In this document: piece after piece, positions 46,934-57,575 of the stretch
Numbering within the stretch: the first letter of the stretch is position 1
Layout of the letters: each line of letters begins with the position of its first letter
Source: Gordionus sp. m RMFG-2023
Lineage: Eukaryota; Nematomorpha; Gordioida; Chordodea; Parachordodidae
Assembly (NCBI RefSeq): GCF_954871325.1
Contig: NC_088776.1
Location: 50,424,569-50,488,568, forward strand
Reading direction: 5' to 3'
DNA length: 64,000 nt
The notes under the pieces: generated by a model
The model's database searches: none
What the model was told of the DNA's origin: nothing
The model's input: the letters and a program-made list of their open reading frames with translations, nothing else
Made by a program: the position numbers and the translations under genes

Positions 46934-48121
46934 TCAAAACCCGCAAAACAATAATTCCTTGAATATTTCCCTAAATTTGGAATCCACCATCAAATACAAA
47001 TAAAAGCTGAGAGAGTAATTGCAAAATTCAAGTGTGTTAAAACAATAAATTAAAATTCGATAAGGGCAAGGTTCGGATTGGCAATGGGTAAATAGGAATG
47101 AATAGAGAACAGTCATAATAGATATGGGGAGAATAAAAAAGGCATATGACGCCACAAAAGAAAATAACAGAACAAGCATTCTTCTTCCTTTAATCCTTCC
47201 CTCATGTGCGGGAGTATCAACGTGGTTTACAATAGGTGTCGGAATTGGAGATTTGACTATTTTGCTCTTAACGATGTTAAATTTTTGAGGCGGTATTTGG
47301 CTTACTGTATTATTCTTTTTCAATTTCTTGATACTTAAAAATGATTTAGTGGTAATCCGAGTGGCGACAGATGAATGAGTCTCCGTGTTTTTCACTCCAT
47401 CATAATATTTGTAAAAGGCCCTTAGCAATCTTGCGTTGAACCATAAGGCAATTGCCAACGGCAAGAGGGTAAGGACGAACTCCTTAGCCAAAGTATAGAG
47501 GGTGTACACGTTAGGTCTTAATATACGAACATCATAACTGTACCTCCATAACATCAATCTCTTGTCGAAGCAATGCATTACAGGGTATATTAGAACTTGC
47601 GGAATACACAATAGGATAGATACCAAGAAACAAACCCATGGCATGGCCTTGCTCCACCCACTCTTTTTCCATTTACAGTGCAAATCGATCTTGTAAATAA
47701 ATAAATATCGTTCTACGCAAATTAGCAAAATCAAAAGGGATGAAGTTTTCATCAGGGAGTTGTCGAGGATAAATACTACATTTGTTTGGAACCAAACGTG
47801 ACCAAAATCGACGGCTATAAACCAGCCATTTCTCTCTGCCAAGTTGACTACAGGGTTTTTTATCCATAAAACACAAACGCAAAAATCTAAAAGCGCGACC
47901 ATCTTCATGTAATACAGGCCTAAGTTGAACTTGGAAGATTCTGAAAATATGTAATAGTTGAAACAATTGCCGAATATTCCCAGAATTATAAGGACAGGGC
48001 CAATCTGGCCGTAAAACATGTGCTCGTATAATAATATTTTGTTAGATTGCACCCGGCAATATTTAATATCTGTGTTGTTGTTATTGGCCGATTCTATCGA
48101 TGTGAGATGAATTGATTTCAT
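46934..48121 (-). CDS. Intronless rhodopsin-like GPCR 4
   Basis: Starting at the ATG at 48121 this is a 395-residue seven-helix receptor. An in-frame ATG eight codons upstream (48145) would add MEFFLLKK. I prefer the downstream start because MKSIHLTSIE aligns with MNSMNLTPIE of GPCR 3 and the added residues are not shared. An NNT sequon precedes KYCR in the N-terminus. TM2 has ALLDFCVCVLWIK, TM3 ends VERYLFIY, ECL2 has HCFDKRLMLW and ECL3 has HCQSEPC. TM6 starts after GRIKGRRMLVLL and TM7 ends LSFYLYLMVDSKFR. No defects are seen. It is a paralogue of GPCR 3 on the same strand, 12.6 kb away. Confidence 0.9.
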   Translation of the reverse strand: MKSIHLTSIESANNNNTDIKYCRVQSNKILLYEHMFYGQIGPVLIILGIFGNCFNYYIFSESSKFNLGLYYMKMVALLDFCVCVLWIKNPVVNLAERNGWFIAVDFGHVWFQTNVVFILDNSLMKTSSLLILLICVERYLFIYKIDLHCKWKKSGWSKAMPWVCFLVSILLCIPQVLIYPVMHCFDKRLMLWRYSYDVRILRPNVYTLYTLAKEFVLTLLPLAIALWFNARLLRAFYKYYDGVKNTETHSSVATRITTKSFLSIKKLKKNNTVSQIPPQKFNIVKSKIVKSPIPTPIVNHVDTPAHEGRIKGRRMLVLLFSFVASYAFFILPISIMTVLYSFLFTHCQSEPCPYRILIYCFNTLEFCNYSLSFYLYLMVDSKFREIFKELLFCGF

Positions 48122-48145
48122 TTTTTTGAGCAAGAAAAATTCCAA

Positions 48146-49540
48146 ATGTGAAATAAACTGAAATAAAAAATTTAATTATAATCGATAATAATTTATCTTC
48201 AAATTATTACAATTTCCTTTTAATCTGTGGCTCACAATTGCACTAAACCTTTTACAGAAAACGGCAAAAATTATTTAAAAACACTTTAAAAATTTGGCCC
48301 TGACTGTAAATGAAAAAGAAAGAATGCGACTGGGCTTGAAAATCATACCCTCTTCAGGTCTTTTGAATTTATAAAAATCTTTTTAGAAAATACGATAAGA
48401 TGAAATAATAAAATGTATAAATTCTCATTCAATATTAAAATTAAAAATTATCATTTTTTCTTAAGAGAAATAATTATCAAAAGAATAATATGTTAACCCA
48501 TTCATAAAGATCATTTTTTTTTGTTTTACCAATCGGTCTCTTAAAAAAACTAATTATTTTTTTACGTTACCGTCCTCCAAAAATTGCATTTTGCATCAAC
48601 CTCATAGGAAATTTTTACAAGGCTTAAATGGCCAGTCCGCCCCTGACATTGATGCACATTTACTCAGTTTAATGATTGGTATATAGATTTCAAAAAAAAT
48701 ATTTATAGGAAGTTAAAAGTACCAAATGTTTCTTTTTTAAAAAAAAACTAATATTTTAATATGGTTACTACACGGAGATATTGGAATAATGTTAAATCTT
48801 TGGCATAGGCTAAACTAGTTATGCCTATTATATATTCTTTTATATACTATTATATTATTGTTAGGTTTTAAAATTAAAAGAAATGAACAAAGATTAGAGG
48901 TAGTCCTAGCTATCTCCCCAGCTGTTTATTCTTTTAGGACATAAGAGGAGTTTATAAATTTCGATTACATTTCACCTTTTTGAATCATCTGATAATAAAA
49001 AAAATATAGCCTTTACCGCAGAGTTTATAAAAAGTAGCAATTACATTATGAAGTTATAAAAGCTTGAGATTAAAAAGCTAGATAGGACAGTCTTTAATTC
49101 TAATATAATTTAAGTGTTTTATTAAATATCAAAGAAAATAAGGAGAAATAAATTAGGCAAATTTGATTTGTTTTTGTTTAAACTTGTGTTCAAAACCTTG
49201 CTTTGAGAAAAGGGGATGATAATAGAATTAAATTAAATGCTTCATTAAAATAATTTTTTATTTTATAAACATTATATTTTTTAAAATAAATATTATATCG
49301 ATTTATCGGAAGATAATAATTAATTGAATTTATTATAATTAGATAAAAATTAATTCCATTTTATTTTTAATTTATTATATACTTATAAAAAAATAACTCA
49401 TATTTTGAAATAAATTTGAAAAATCTATATTTTTTAAAACTAAAATCATTTTATTATCTTTCTTATATTATTGTTAATAAATTTTTATGAATTATATAAA
49501 ATAAATAAATTGAGAAGGTCAAAGATCTGCCCGGAAAGAT
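48146..49540. other. 5' flank of GPCR 4 and AT-rich DNA
   Basis: GGCCAGTCCGCCCCTGACATTG at 48629 is, reversed, a typical CAGGGGCGGACTGGCC transposon terminus; its partner was not found. Otherwise nothing is recognised. Confidence 0.45.
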
Positions 49541-50700
49541 ACCAGAGGCGTAACAGTCACCTGCACAACCCCGCAGCGCTAAGGCCCAAGCTATCTTTCT
49601 ACAGATGCATAGATCTCAAATTATGGATAGGAGCCCAAAAAAATTTATTTTTTATTAAAACGGGTCAGATTTTTGCGATAACCTAGACGTCCAAGGTATA
49701 TGGTCCCATCTCTCAAAAAATTACAAATAGACTTAATCACCTTAGACACGTGTCCAAGGTCTAGCTTCGTAGGACGCGTTTTCATCAAAAGTTGAGTAGA
49801 TCGGGGATGATATGAGATCGGGGATGATATGAGATCGGGGTAGTGGCACCTTGCGACATAAATATGTTATAAGGCAGACTTTTTTTTTACCCCCTAAATG
49901 TATTTTAAAATTAAAGTTTTATGTACATTTAATAATTGGGAAATTATCATATTGTAGCTAACTTTCTATTTTATCGATCACTTCTAGGTATATCCTAAAT
50001 TTTTTATAAAGTCACTAGAGAGAATCGTAACTCGTTAATGGTTCCTCTGATTTCCTTAGAAAGCTATAAATTTCCAGAAAATTTATTTTTTTCATTACCA
50101 CTGATGCCCATATGGGAGGGAGAAAATGGCATATGTTAAATAAATATTGGAAGTTATGGACATTTATAAAAAGAGGTAAATCACCAACCTCGGTTTCCCC
50201 TAGAGCGTTCCTGACGGTCCCATCAGAGGTATGTTCCCCCTGTGGAATCGCGTTTCTATCTAGTCTATTCTGATTTAATTGTGGATGAGAATTGAGGTCT
50301 GCTACGAACTTTTGGGTGGGAATGGGCTGGAAGTTTAAAATTTCTTAAACATTGGGGTTGGTGAGTAGGCGGGTGAGTGTTAGAGTTAGAAAATAATTTC
50401 ACAGGGATGGCGGGGGATGAGCGGGTAAATTCGAAATATTTTTTTAAGCAAAAGGCGGACTTACATTATTTGCATATATTTAAAGTGATTTTTTTTTGTT
50501 TTATGATATTTCATATTTTTATAAGTTTTAATAAAAATACATTAAATATAATATATAATTAATTTTAAACGTGAAAAGGATAGGGCGGTTAAATAAATTT
50601 TTAAAAATAAATTCTTCAGGTGGCAGGATAATTATTAAAAGGCAATGGGCAGGCGGATGTGTTAAACATTTTTAAAACAAGTAGTGAGCGGGAGTTCGTG
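49541..50700. mobile_element. Remnants of hAT-like ends
   Basis: CCAGAGGCGTAACAGTCACC at 49541, followed by CACAACCCCGCAGCGCTAAG and GGCCCAAGC, reads like the start of a hAT element (CAGAGGCGTAACTA... type). GC-rich words with GGCGGGTGAG and GGCGGGGG at 50355-50430 and 50630-50690 look like other transposon subterminal repeats. No boundaries or duplications could be confirmed. Confidence 0.4.
49799..49840. repeat. 17-bp tandem repeat
   Basis: GATCGGGGATGATATGA, two perfect copies plus eight bases of a third. Confidence 0.95.
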
Positions 50701-52174
50701 ATAAGCACATTGAAATTTATAGGCGAAAATAACTATCTTTTTTATTTTTACCTTTATTAATTTTATTATTTTATGTATCTTTTCGTTTTCACCTAATTTA
50801 AAAATTTTTATTAACTAAATAATTTTAATTATATATACAAAAAATATTCTTAAAATTTGTTTTTCATAAAAAAATCCTTAAATTCCTAACACAAAATATA
50901 TTTTAATTTCTGGGTTACCTCTTCTAACTGTAGCTTCATTTTATTTTTTTAAACTTTATTTATTAGTATATATTCACTCGGTTTCAATGTATAACCAGAG
51001 TTGGCAGGATTCTTTCCACATTTTAGGTTTTTAATAAATTTCTCCCTTAATTTGCAAAGAAAAAAAATCTCCTATAAAAAATAATGAAGAATCTCGCAAT
51101 TATTTTAAAAAAAATGAAATATATTATTAGAGAATTTTACATTTTCTTGAAAATAACCTTAGTAAGAAAAAAGTTTTAAATATGAAAAACAGGATTTTGT
51201 GGATATCGGTATTTAGTTGTCATAGGGGTAAATTTAATTGAATGTCTTAAATCGGGCTATTTAACATATTTAAATATATAAGGCATAAAAACATAATAAA
51301 ATCATCCCGAGTGCACTAAATCGATCTAATACTCCATTACAAAAAAGGCTCAAAATTATAAACTAATAACATTCTTTCCAGTTTATTTAGGGATTTATCA
51401 TTGAGATTCTACAAATATTTCCTTCTTAAAATTTATATTTCGAGTAAAGCGTTCATTCTTTTAATTATAGAATTTATTATCCCTAAGGATGTTTTAATTT
51501 TTTAAATCCCCCCCCCACCAAAACTTGCAATATATCTATCCCTGATTATATTCCTTTCTTACACCTGTTTCAGATATGGATAGCCCAGAAGGAAGAAATT
51601 GTAAGGAAAAATAGTAGTCCATCATAGATTTTCTTGGATAGCCTTTTACATAGGCAAAGAACTGCCATTTATATCCTCATTTTAATTTTTTCAATAATCA
51701 TTATATTCCCTTTTCCCTCATTTGTACTCTCACATTTAGATTTTGTGCTTGTTTAATTATTCAAAAAGCTTTTAACACCTATAGTATAAGTAATTTTATT
51801 TATGATAGCCAAACAAATTTTTGTTAACTAAATTACTTATCAAATATCATATCAAATAATATTTAAAAATCTTTTATTGCATATTAAAACGGAAAAATTG
51901 TGCTAAAAATTTTATCTATTATTTTTTATAGCTTTTTTAAAAATAATAAAATGTTTACATCATTTCTAATTATATAGTAAAGATTGTGTAATCTATTAAA
52001 ATATATTTATGTCAAATATATTTTATATTTGAATTTATACTTATCTTTTGCCTAAATTATACAATAAAATTAATGTTTTCAATAAAACACAAGAAAATTT
52101 TCAAAGCGGACAATTTATAATAATTTTTATTTTAATCTTATTGAATTAAAATTCCAATTATATTTTTAAATAGG
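50701..52174. other. AT-rich intergenic DNA
   Basis: A C-run at 51508-51518 followed by ACCAAAACTTGC is a possible transposon end. No gene is supported. Confidence 0.4.
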
Positions 52175-52542
52175 TTAGTGCCAATGTGTCTTTTTCGACA
52201 ATGTGTTATTTTTACAACTTTAAATAAGCTTCTTTTTTTTAAATACCAGAAATATATTTTATCATGTTTGGAATACCTATTTTATGAATTTATTAACAAT
52301 TTCCCTGTTAACCTTTGAGTCATTTATCATTTATATAAAAAATATATGGAAAATTATATAAATTATATTAAGTTTAAAAGTTCATGGAAAAATTGTCTGA
52401 AATTCATAGGGTAGGTATTCCAAACATGATGGAATACATTTTCGGTATAATCATATTTTTAAATTTAAATAACGGGCTCAAAAAATGATTTTCAATTGAA
52501 AAAATAACACATTGGCGGTAAAAAAACCACATTGACGCTAAC
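52175..52542. mobile_element. 368-bp palindromic MITE
   Basis: Near-complete palindrome. The outer arm TTAGTGCCAATGTG, then CAATGTGTTATTTTT, pairs with the far end read in reverse (TTAGCGTCAATGTG, then CCAATGTGTTATTTTTT). The inner arm ATCATGTTTGGAATACCTAT on the left also recurs reversed at about 52408-52430. The centre is AT-rich and non-coding. Clear target-site duplications were not identified. Fragments of the same family are at 8603-8653 and 16980-17035. Confidence 0.8.
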
Positions 52543-53378
52543 ATATATATAAGTTTAAAAATTTCCTCTATATACTATAAAAATTTGTGTTAATTAAGAA
52601 AGACGTTCTGATATATAGTTCAAATTCAGGAAATAAAATATAAATATTACACTTGAAAAATTGTTGAGTAAGTTTGAATACTTATAAAAAAAAATTTTGT
52701 AGGATACATGAATTAATAGAAATATTTATGTTACTATGATGGGCAAGGTAAAGATAATATAGTAGGTATGTTCTAATGATATTTGCCAATATCAAATAAA
52801 ATTTTCGAATAATATAATTTAATTGACTATTATTACAAATGATTATAATATACTAAAAGTCTTAAAGGCCGCTAATTAAACAATTTAAATCAAATGACTT
52901 ATTAATTACTAATACTCTTTCAATGATTTTTTTTAAAAATGGTTTCTTTTTTTTTTATCTTTATGCCTAAGTTTCATTGCAATACATGTATATGTCAATT
53001 TGTTCACCCCCGTTTTGCAATAGTTTATCAAATACCAGTAAATTCCTTTGTTTCAAAGGAAAAGTAATTTCTTCTTTTATTGAACTGGTTTTCCCATTTA
53101 CTGAACTATTCAAAATAAATGTATAAAATTTAAGGATTTTTTGTTTTTATAATGAGTAGTAATTTTTAAAATGAGATTTTCATTCATTCATTTATCTGGC
53201 TTGAGAAGTGGTGTTCAGTGTTAAGATTCCATTAATTTTGTCGAGGTTAAGATTAAGAATTCGAATATCATAAAGATTCAGTGTTCATCATAAAGGTTCA
53301 ATAAATATTTTTAAAAAACAAGATATACACATATATAGCACTAAAATAAATTCTTCGCTGTTCAGATAGAATATATTT
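52543..53378. other. AT-rich intergenic DNA
   Basis: No coding, repeat or RNA signal recognised. Confidence 0.4.
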
Positions 53379-53672
53379 TTACTCACAAAATTCCCTTTCG
53401 AACAAAATTTGTGTAACTAAGAGAGAAATTTCTATTGATACTAATAAATATGTTTGGATTATTCTGGCATTTCCCTCTTCCCAATATGTAAAAATATCGA
53501 TGTTTGTTTTAACCCGGTTAAATGAGAAAAAGAATTCATAATTTCCGATAGTTATTAGATTGTGTTTTGTATTGCAACATGCCATATTTTTACTTTTATT
53601 ATTTTCTTTCACTTTATCGAGATTATTATTTTGACTTAAAAAAAGGAATGAATTGTCTATAATTATATAAAT
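53379..53672 (-). CDS. Possible terminal exon, unrecognised, with a diverged relative at 57.4 kb
   Basis: A minus-strand frame is open from about 53672 to its stop at 53379. It includes DNSFLFLSQNNNLDKVKEN, KSKNMACCNTKHNLITIG and IDIFTYWEEGNARIIQTYLL. No convincing ATG starts it. A second region at about 57360-57480 on the same strand preserves KENDKSQNMTHYIKLAINIY and, further on, NGLIKISIFWHIGQEEN, clearly related in order and spacing. A duplicated segment is thus present; whether it was ever protein-coding is not proven. No domain is recognised. Confidence 0.35.
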   Translation of the reverse strand: MYIIIDNSFLFLSQNNNLDKVKENNKSKNMACCNTKHNLITIGNYEFFFSFNRVKTNIDIFTYWEEGNARIIQTYLLVSIEISLLVTQILFEREFCE

Positions 53673-54767
53673 CCATTAATCTTTAATATATATTCAAGAT
53701 AATTTCTAACCAGTTATTTTCTTCTTATGGTAATATTATGTAAAAAATAAAAATATATAAAATTATTATATAATTAGATAACCATCATTATTTTAATATT
53801 CTTTTGTGATATAAAAAAACGATTATAATAAAATAATGTGACAAGCTATGTGATAGGAATAAGATAGCTATTTTCTATTTTTTATAATTCAATACCAAAC
53901 AATTAAAAAAATAATGGCTAGCACAAGAAGAGATGACAATGAAAGAATTGGAACATATTGTGTAATTAAATTTTTAAAATCTTATAAAACCTTTATAAAT
54001 TGAGTTATAAAGTTTCGGGTGGTTCTTTTTATTTTTTTTAATAAAGGTTCCTTCGTTCAATCTTATAGGTTCGGTTCTACACTCTTGTCATCTTTATAAG
54101 CAAAATAAAAATTTATTAATTAATACTTATTTTTAAAATTACAGAGATTTTATTATATTGCTATATCTAGTTATTTATAAATATTAAAATTCAATTCTAT
54201 TTCTACTCCAATTTATTTTTCAATGCAATCGTTCACCTCATTTTTAATGAATAATGTTATGGCTTAAATTGTAGATTTTTGATGTTTTCTTTTTACTATT
54301 TTCTAATATAGTAGGGAAAAATCTATGAATGTACGTTAATTTGTCTCATAAATCATTGTGATGTAAATTGATAACCGGCTTGCTGTAATGTAAATTCAAT
54401 GATAACGACAAGTTGAAGGACGTTAACATACAAGATACTTAAAATATACGATAATATAATTGTTTTAATATTTATATACTTGGTTTATTTATACACGCTA
54501 TCTTGTTTAATTGTTAATTAATTGTCTTTTTATTTTGTAATTATAAATAATTTTTACCGATATTTTTGTTTCAATATAATGCCATTTTTATTAATATAAA
54601 CTACAATATTTATTGTGGTGTTTTTGTTTAAAGCTTAGGCTTATAAATAAAGTATAATTTGGCTTTAATCAGTTTATCGACCAATGGGACAAAAGATATT
54701 AAAATAAGAGTGAAATTTCCTCCCCACACTTTAAATTATATATCATAAGATTTACAAAATATATTAC
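53673..54767. other. AT-rich intergenic DNA
   Basis: Nothing recognised. A GGTTCCTTCGTTCAATCTTATAGGTTCGG patch near 54045-54075 (given here as one short GC-richer region) has no tRNA-like partner. Confidence 0.35.
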
Positions 54768-55140
54768 TTAGGCATAAAACAGTTTATCTATGGGACGCGC
54801 AGAGATCTCCTTTTTTAAATATATATTTTTCCTTAGAAAATGTTTAATGATAAATGCGAAGCAATTAACCAACTCGATAGAATCTGGTCTTGCTTTAATA
54901 ATGTCTATCATATGTAGCCTCTCACAATTATATAGACTCCACAATGCTTTAAATATTTTTATCCAGTTGATTTTCAATATTACCCGAACTTGCAACATCT
55001 TTAGAAATTTGTAACATGAAAGTGAGGGCATCGATTTAACAACATTCTATAAAGTCTTTGGGGGCATGGATAGCTCTCTTAATAAACAGATCACTTTCGA
55101 TATCAACAATTTCAAAGGATAAATATGATCTCCTCCCTGC
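54768..55140 (-). pseudogene. Unrecognised decayed coding tract
   Basis: After TTATGTGCAG at 55141 the minus strand reads SYLSFEIVDIESDLFIKRAI and HAPKDFIECC in one frame. Overlapping it downstream, another frame is open for 87 codons (54768-55031), with text such as KIFKALWSLYNCERLHMIDI. Both have balanced composition. The tract looks like an eroded gene fragment or transposon product. I recognise no family and do not know which frame is ancestral in the overlap. Confidence 0.35.
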
Positions 55141-57359
55141 ACATAATAAAATTTATTGGGTTTACAAGTGTGTAATGGGGGAATGATCAAATTATAATGA
55201 AAACCTAAGTAAAAGTATCTGAGTTAACCATTAAGAAAATAGATTGTTTACAGTTGATATTAAAAAAATCTATATTTTTTTAGGGACTTTCATAGCCTTA
55301 TAGGCATAAATAAATTACAAATTATAACAAATCTGATTATAAAATGTATTTAAAATGAAACATATCTTTCTAATGATTTAAAAGGAAAAAAAGGGCCCCT
55401 GAGAAGGATCAAAATAATATGGGTTACCGACGATCGAAATTCTACAGAGGTAGGCGTTTGCCTCTTTTATTCTGCAAATCAATAAAAATGCATAGAACTA
55501 AAATGGACTTATTTCTTTATAGTTCAGTTGAAAATATCAACGAACAAAAGATGGGTTTATTTAGGCAGCTTGGTGGTACGAGGATTAAATCTTATATTAT
55601 CTTTTTTTGCAATTAGAATATAATTTTTCAGACAATATTTTTTAATTGTTAAGCTTCTTATATATTACAGATATGACTCAGAACAATTCTCACATGGGGT
55701 AAAATTTTTTATATTATTTTTGATTTTTCTTTAAAATAATAATTAATTTATTACAATCCTATAATTAAGCAAATTGTAATGTTTTTTATTTCTATAATTA
55801 TTTCAATGTTAACTTAGTGACAATTTAATAATTAATTGAAAATCAATATAAATATTTTTTCTATAAATTATGGGAATTTCCTTGTCCTATAAGTGATTGC
55901 ATGCTTACCTTGTATTTTCTATTAGGTGAACGGTAATAGGATCAGAAACTTCTACCCGGTGAGAAGTATAATGCGAGATTGTCATCGAAATTGAAAGAGT
56001 ATAAGTAAACAGGGGATATATAAATATGTAGTTTAGGGGGTTGGCTAATTTGATTTTCTTTTTTTTGTGATAAGATTTCTTTGTTTTTGTTTAGGTAAGG
56101 GGTTACGTGGTACAATAGTCACTGACTTATGGGGGTTTGAAAGTGTCTGGAAATGTTAACTGTATATTTACATCCAATGATAAACAATTATCACTAACAA
56201 AAATTTTATAATATCAGAATTTATTTTGTTTTATTTTCGTGCTTTTACATTTGTAAGTTATCTTATTTCGTTCTCTTATATCTTTAGATATTTACCACCT
56301 CGAAAAATTAATTAATTTTTAAAGCAAAATAAATTTTTATTAAAATTCTATCAACTAGAAAATAATTTAACTGACCCCCCATTTAATTTTTTTACACTCA
56401 CCTGCAGCCGATGATTTATAGGCATAGGTATATCAGTGTTTACATGACCAGGGAGGGAGTAGAAACTACGTCTAAATGAGAAAGAATTGGAGACGAGCGG
56501 GCTGAGATTTTCCTCTATACTCCACCGGATATATTTTTTTAATTTTTACTACTTACTCTCATAGGTGCAGCACCTAGAGGCTATCGGTTATATATGGTAG
56601 ACAGTGAGTAGGGGAGCAAAATCTTAGCATGCTGTCTCTATTTTTTCTTTTTTATAACTCTTAGGTATATTAATGTTTCCGTCTATAGTTTTTTTATCAT
56701 AAATTTAACAATTTATATTAATTAATATATTAATGAAATTATTAATAAATAATTTAATATTATGTATCTTTAAACACTAGGCAATATGAATCTTAGATTT
56801 GGTTAAGGTCATTTTAACACCTCCTTTAAATTTTTTAGTTTATCCTTAATATAATATTTGTTATGTTTTATTAATTATTTCCAGCCAATCAACAGACATT
56901 TTGCTGTGACAACTCCAGTGTCAAACTTTTGCTATATGTTAGGCCTGGTTTAGTCTGCAGGAAGAAAAGTTTATAAATGTTATCTAAGTTTTAGATAGGG
57001 ATTAAATTTAAAAAGATTAAAGTTTAGTTTATGTTAAAACCCCATTATTTAAAGTTTAAAAAGGTTCAGTTATTACTCTTTTTATACAGATTACCCATAT
57101 CTAGTTTTACAAATAATTTTAATATTATTTTTGATATATATATATATATATGAATTAAATTCGATTTAATAGTTAACATAGATTTTTATTGAATTTCATT
57201 TTTATATAAAATCATGTACATAATTAAAAAATAATAGTATATATCTTGGTCCAACCATTTTCTCTGTGATATATTTCAATCATAATAATTTATTAGCCAA
57301 AACATTTGGGGATATGCACAATAGCTAATAATAGCTAATTCTGATCACTCTAATTCTCT
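55141..57359. other. AT-rich intergenic DNA
   Basis: A 65-codon plus frame at 55419-55616 (MGYRRSKFYRGRRLPLLFC...) is not obviously coding. GC-richer patches at 55925-56000 and 56400-56600 show no domain or repeat partner that I can see. Confidence 0.35.
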
Positions 57360-57480
57360 TCTTGACCAATATGCCAGAATATCGATATTTTTATTAATCC
57401 ATTATGATATATATTAATCGCTAGTTTAATATAGTGTGTCATATTTTGACTTTTGTCATTTTCTTTTATTCAAAATAAGG
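57360..57480 (-). pseudogene. Diverged copy of the 53.4-kb tract
   Basis: Shares the KEN-KSxNM core and the spacing described for 53379-53672, and nucleotide words such as CCAATATG...AATATCGAT and CATATTTTGACTTTTGTCAT. It is shorter and interrupted. Confidence 0.45.
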
Positions 57481-57575
57481 ATATAAAATTGTCCTAACTC
57501 TTACTATCTTGATTAGAATGAAGGGAAGTGAATTACCTGATTATTTTATATCAGATAAAATAGTCCCATTAGAAC

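Noticed and set aside
47673-47966. 97-codon minus frame within GPCR 4
   Set aside because: Out-of-frame shadow of the receptor ORF.
54790-55014. 74-codon plus frame
   Set aside because: Antisense to the minus-strand tract at 54768-55140 and without motifs of its own.
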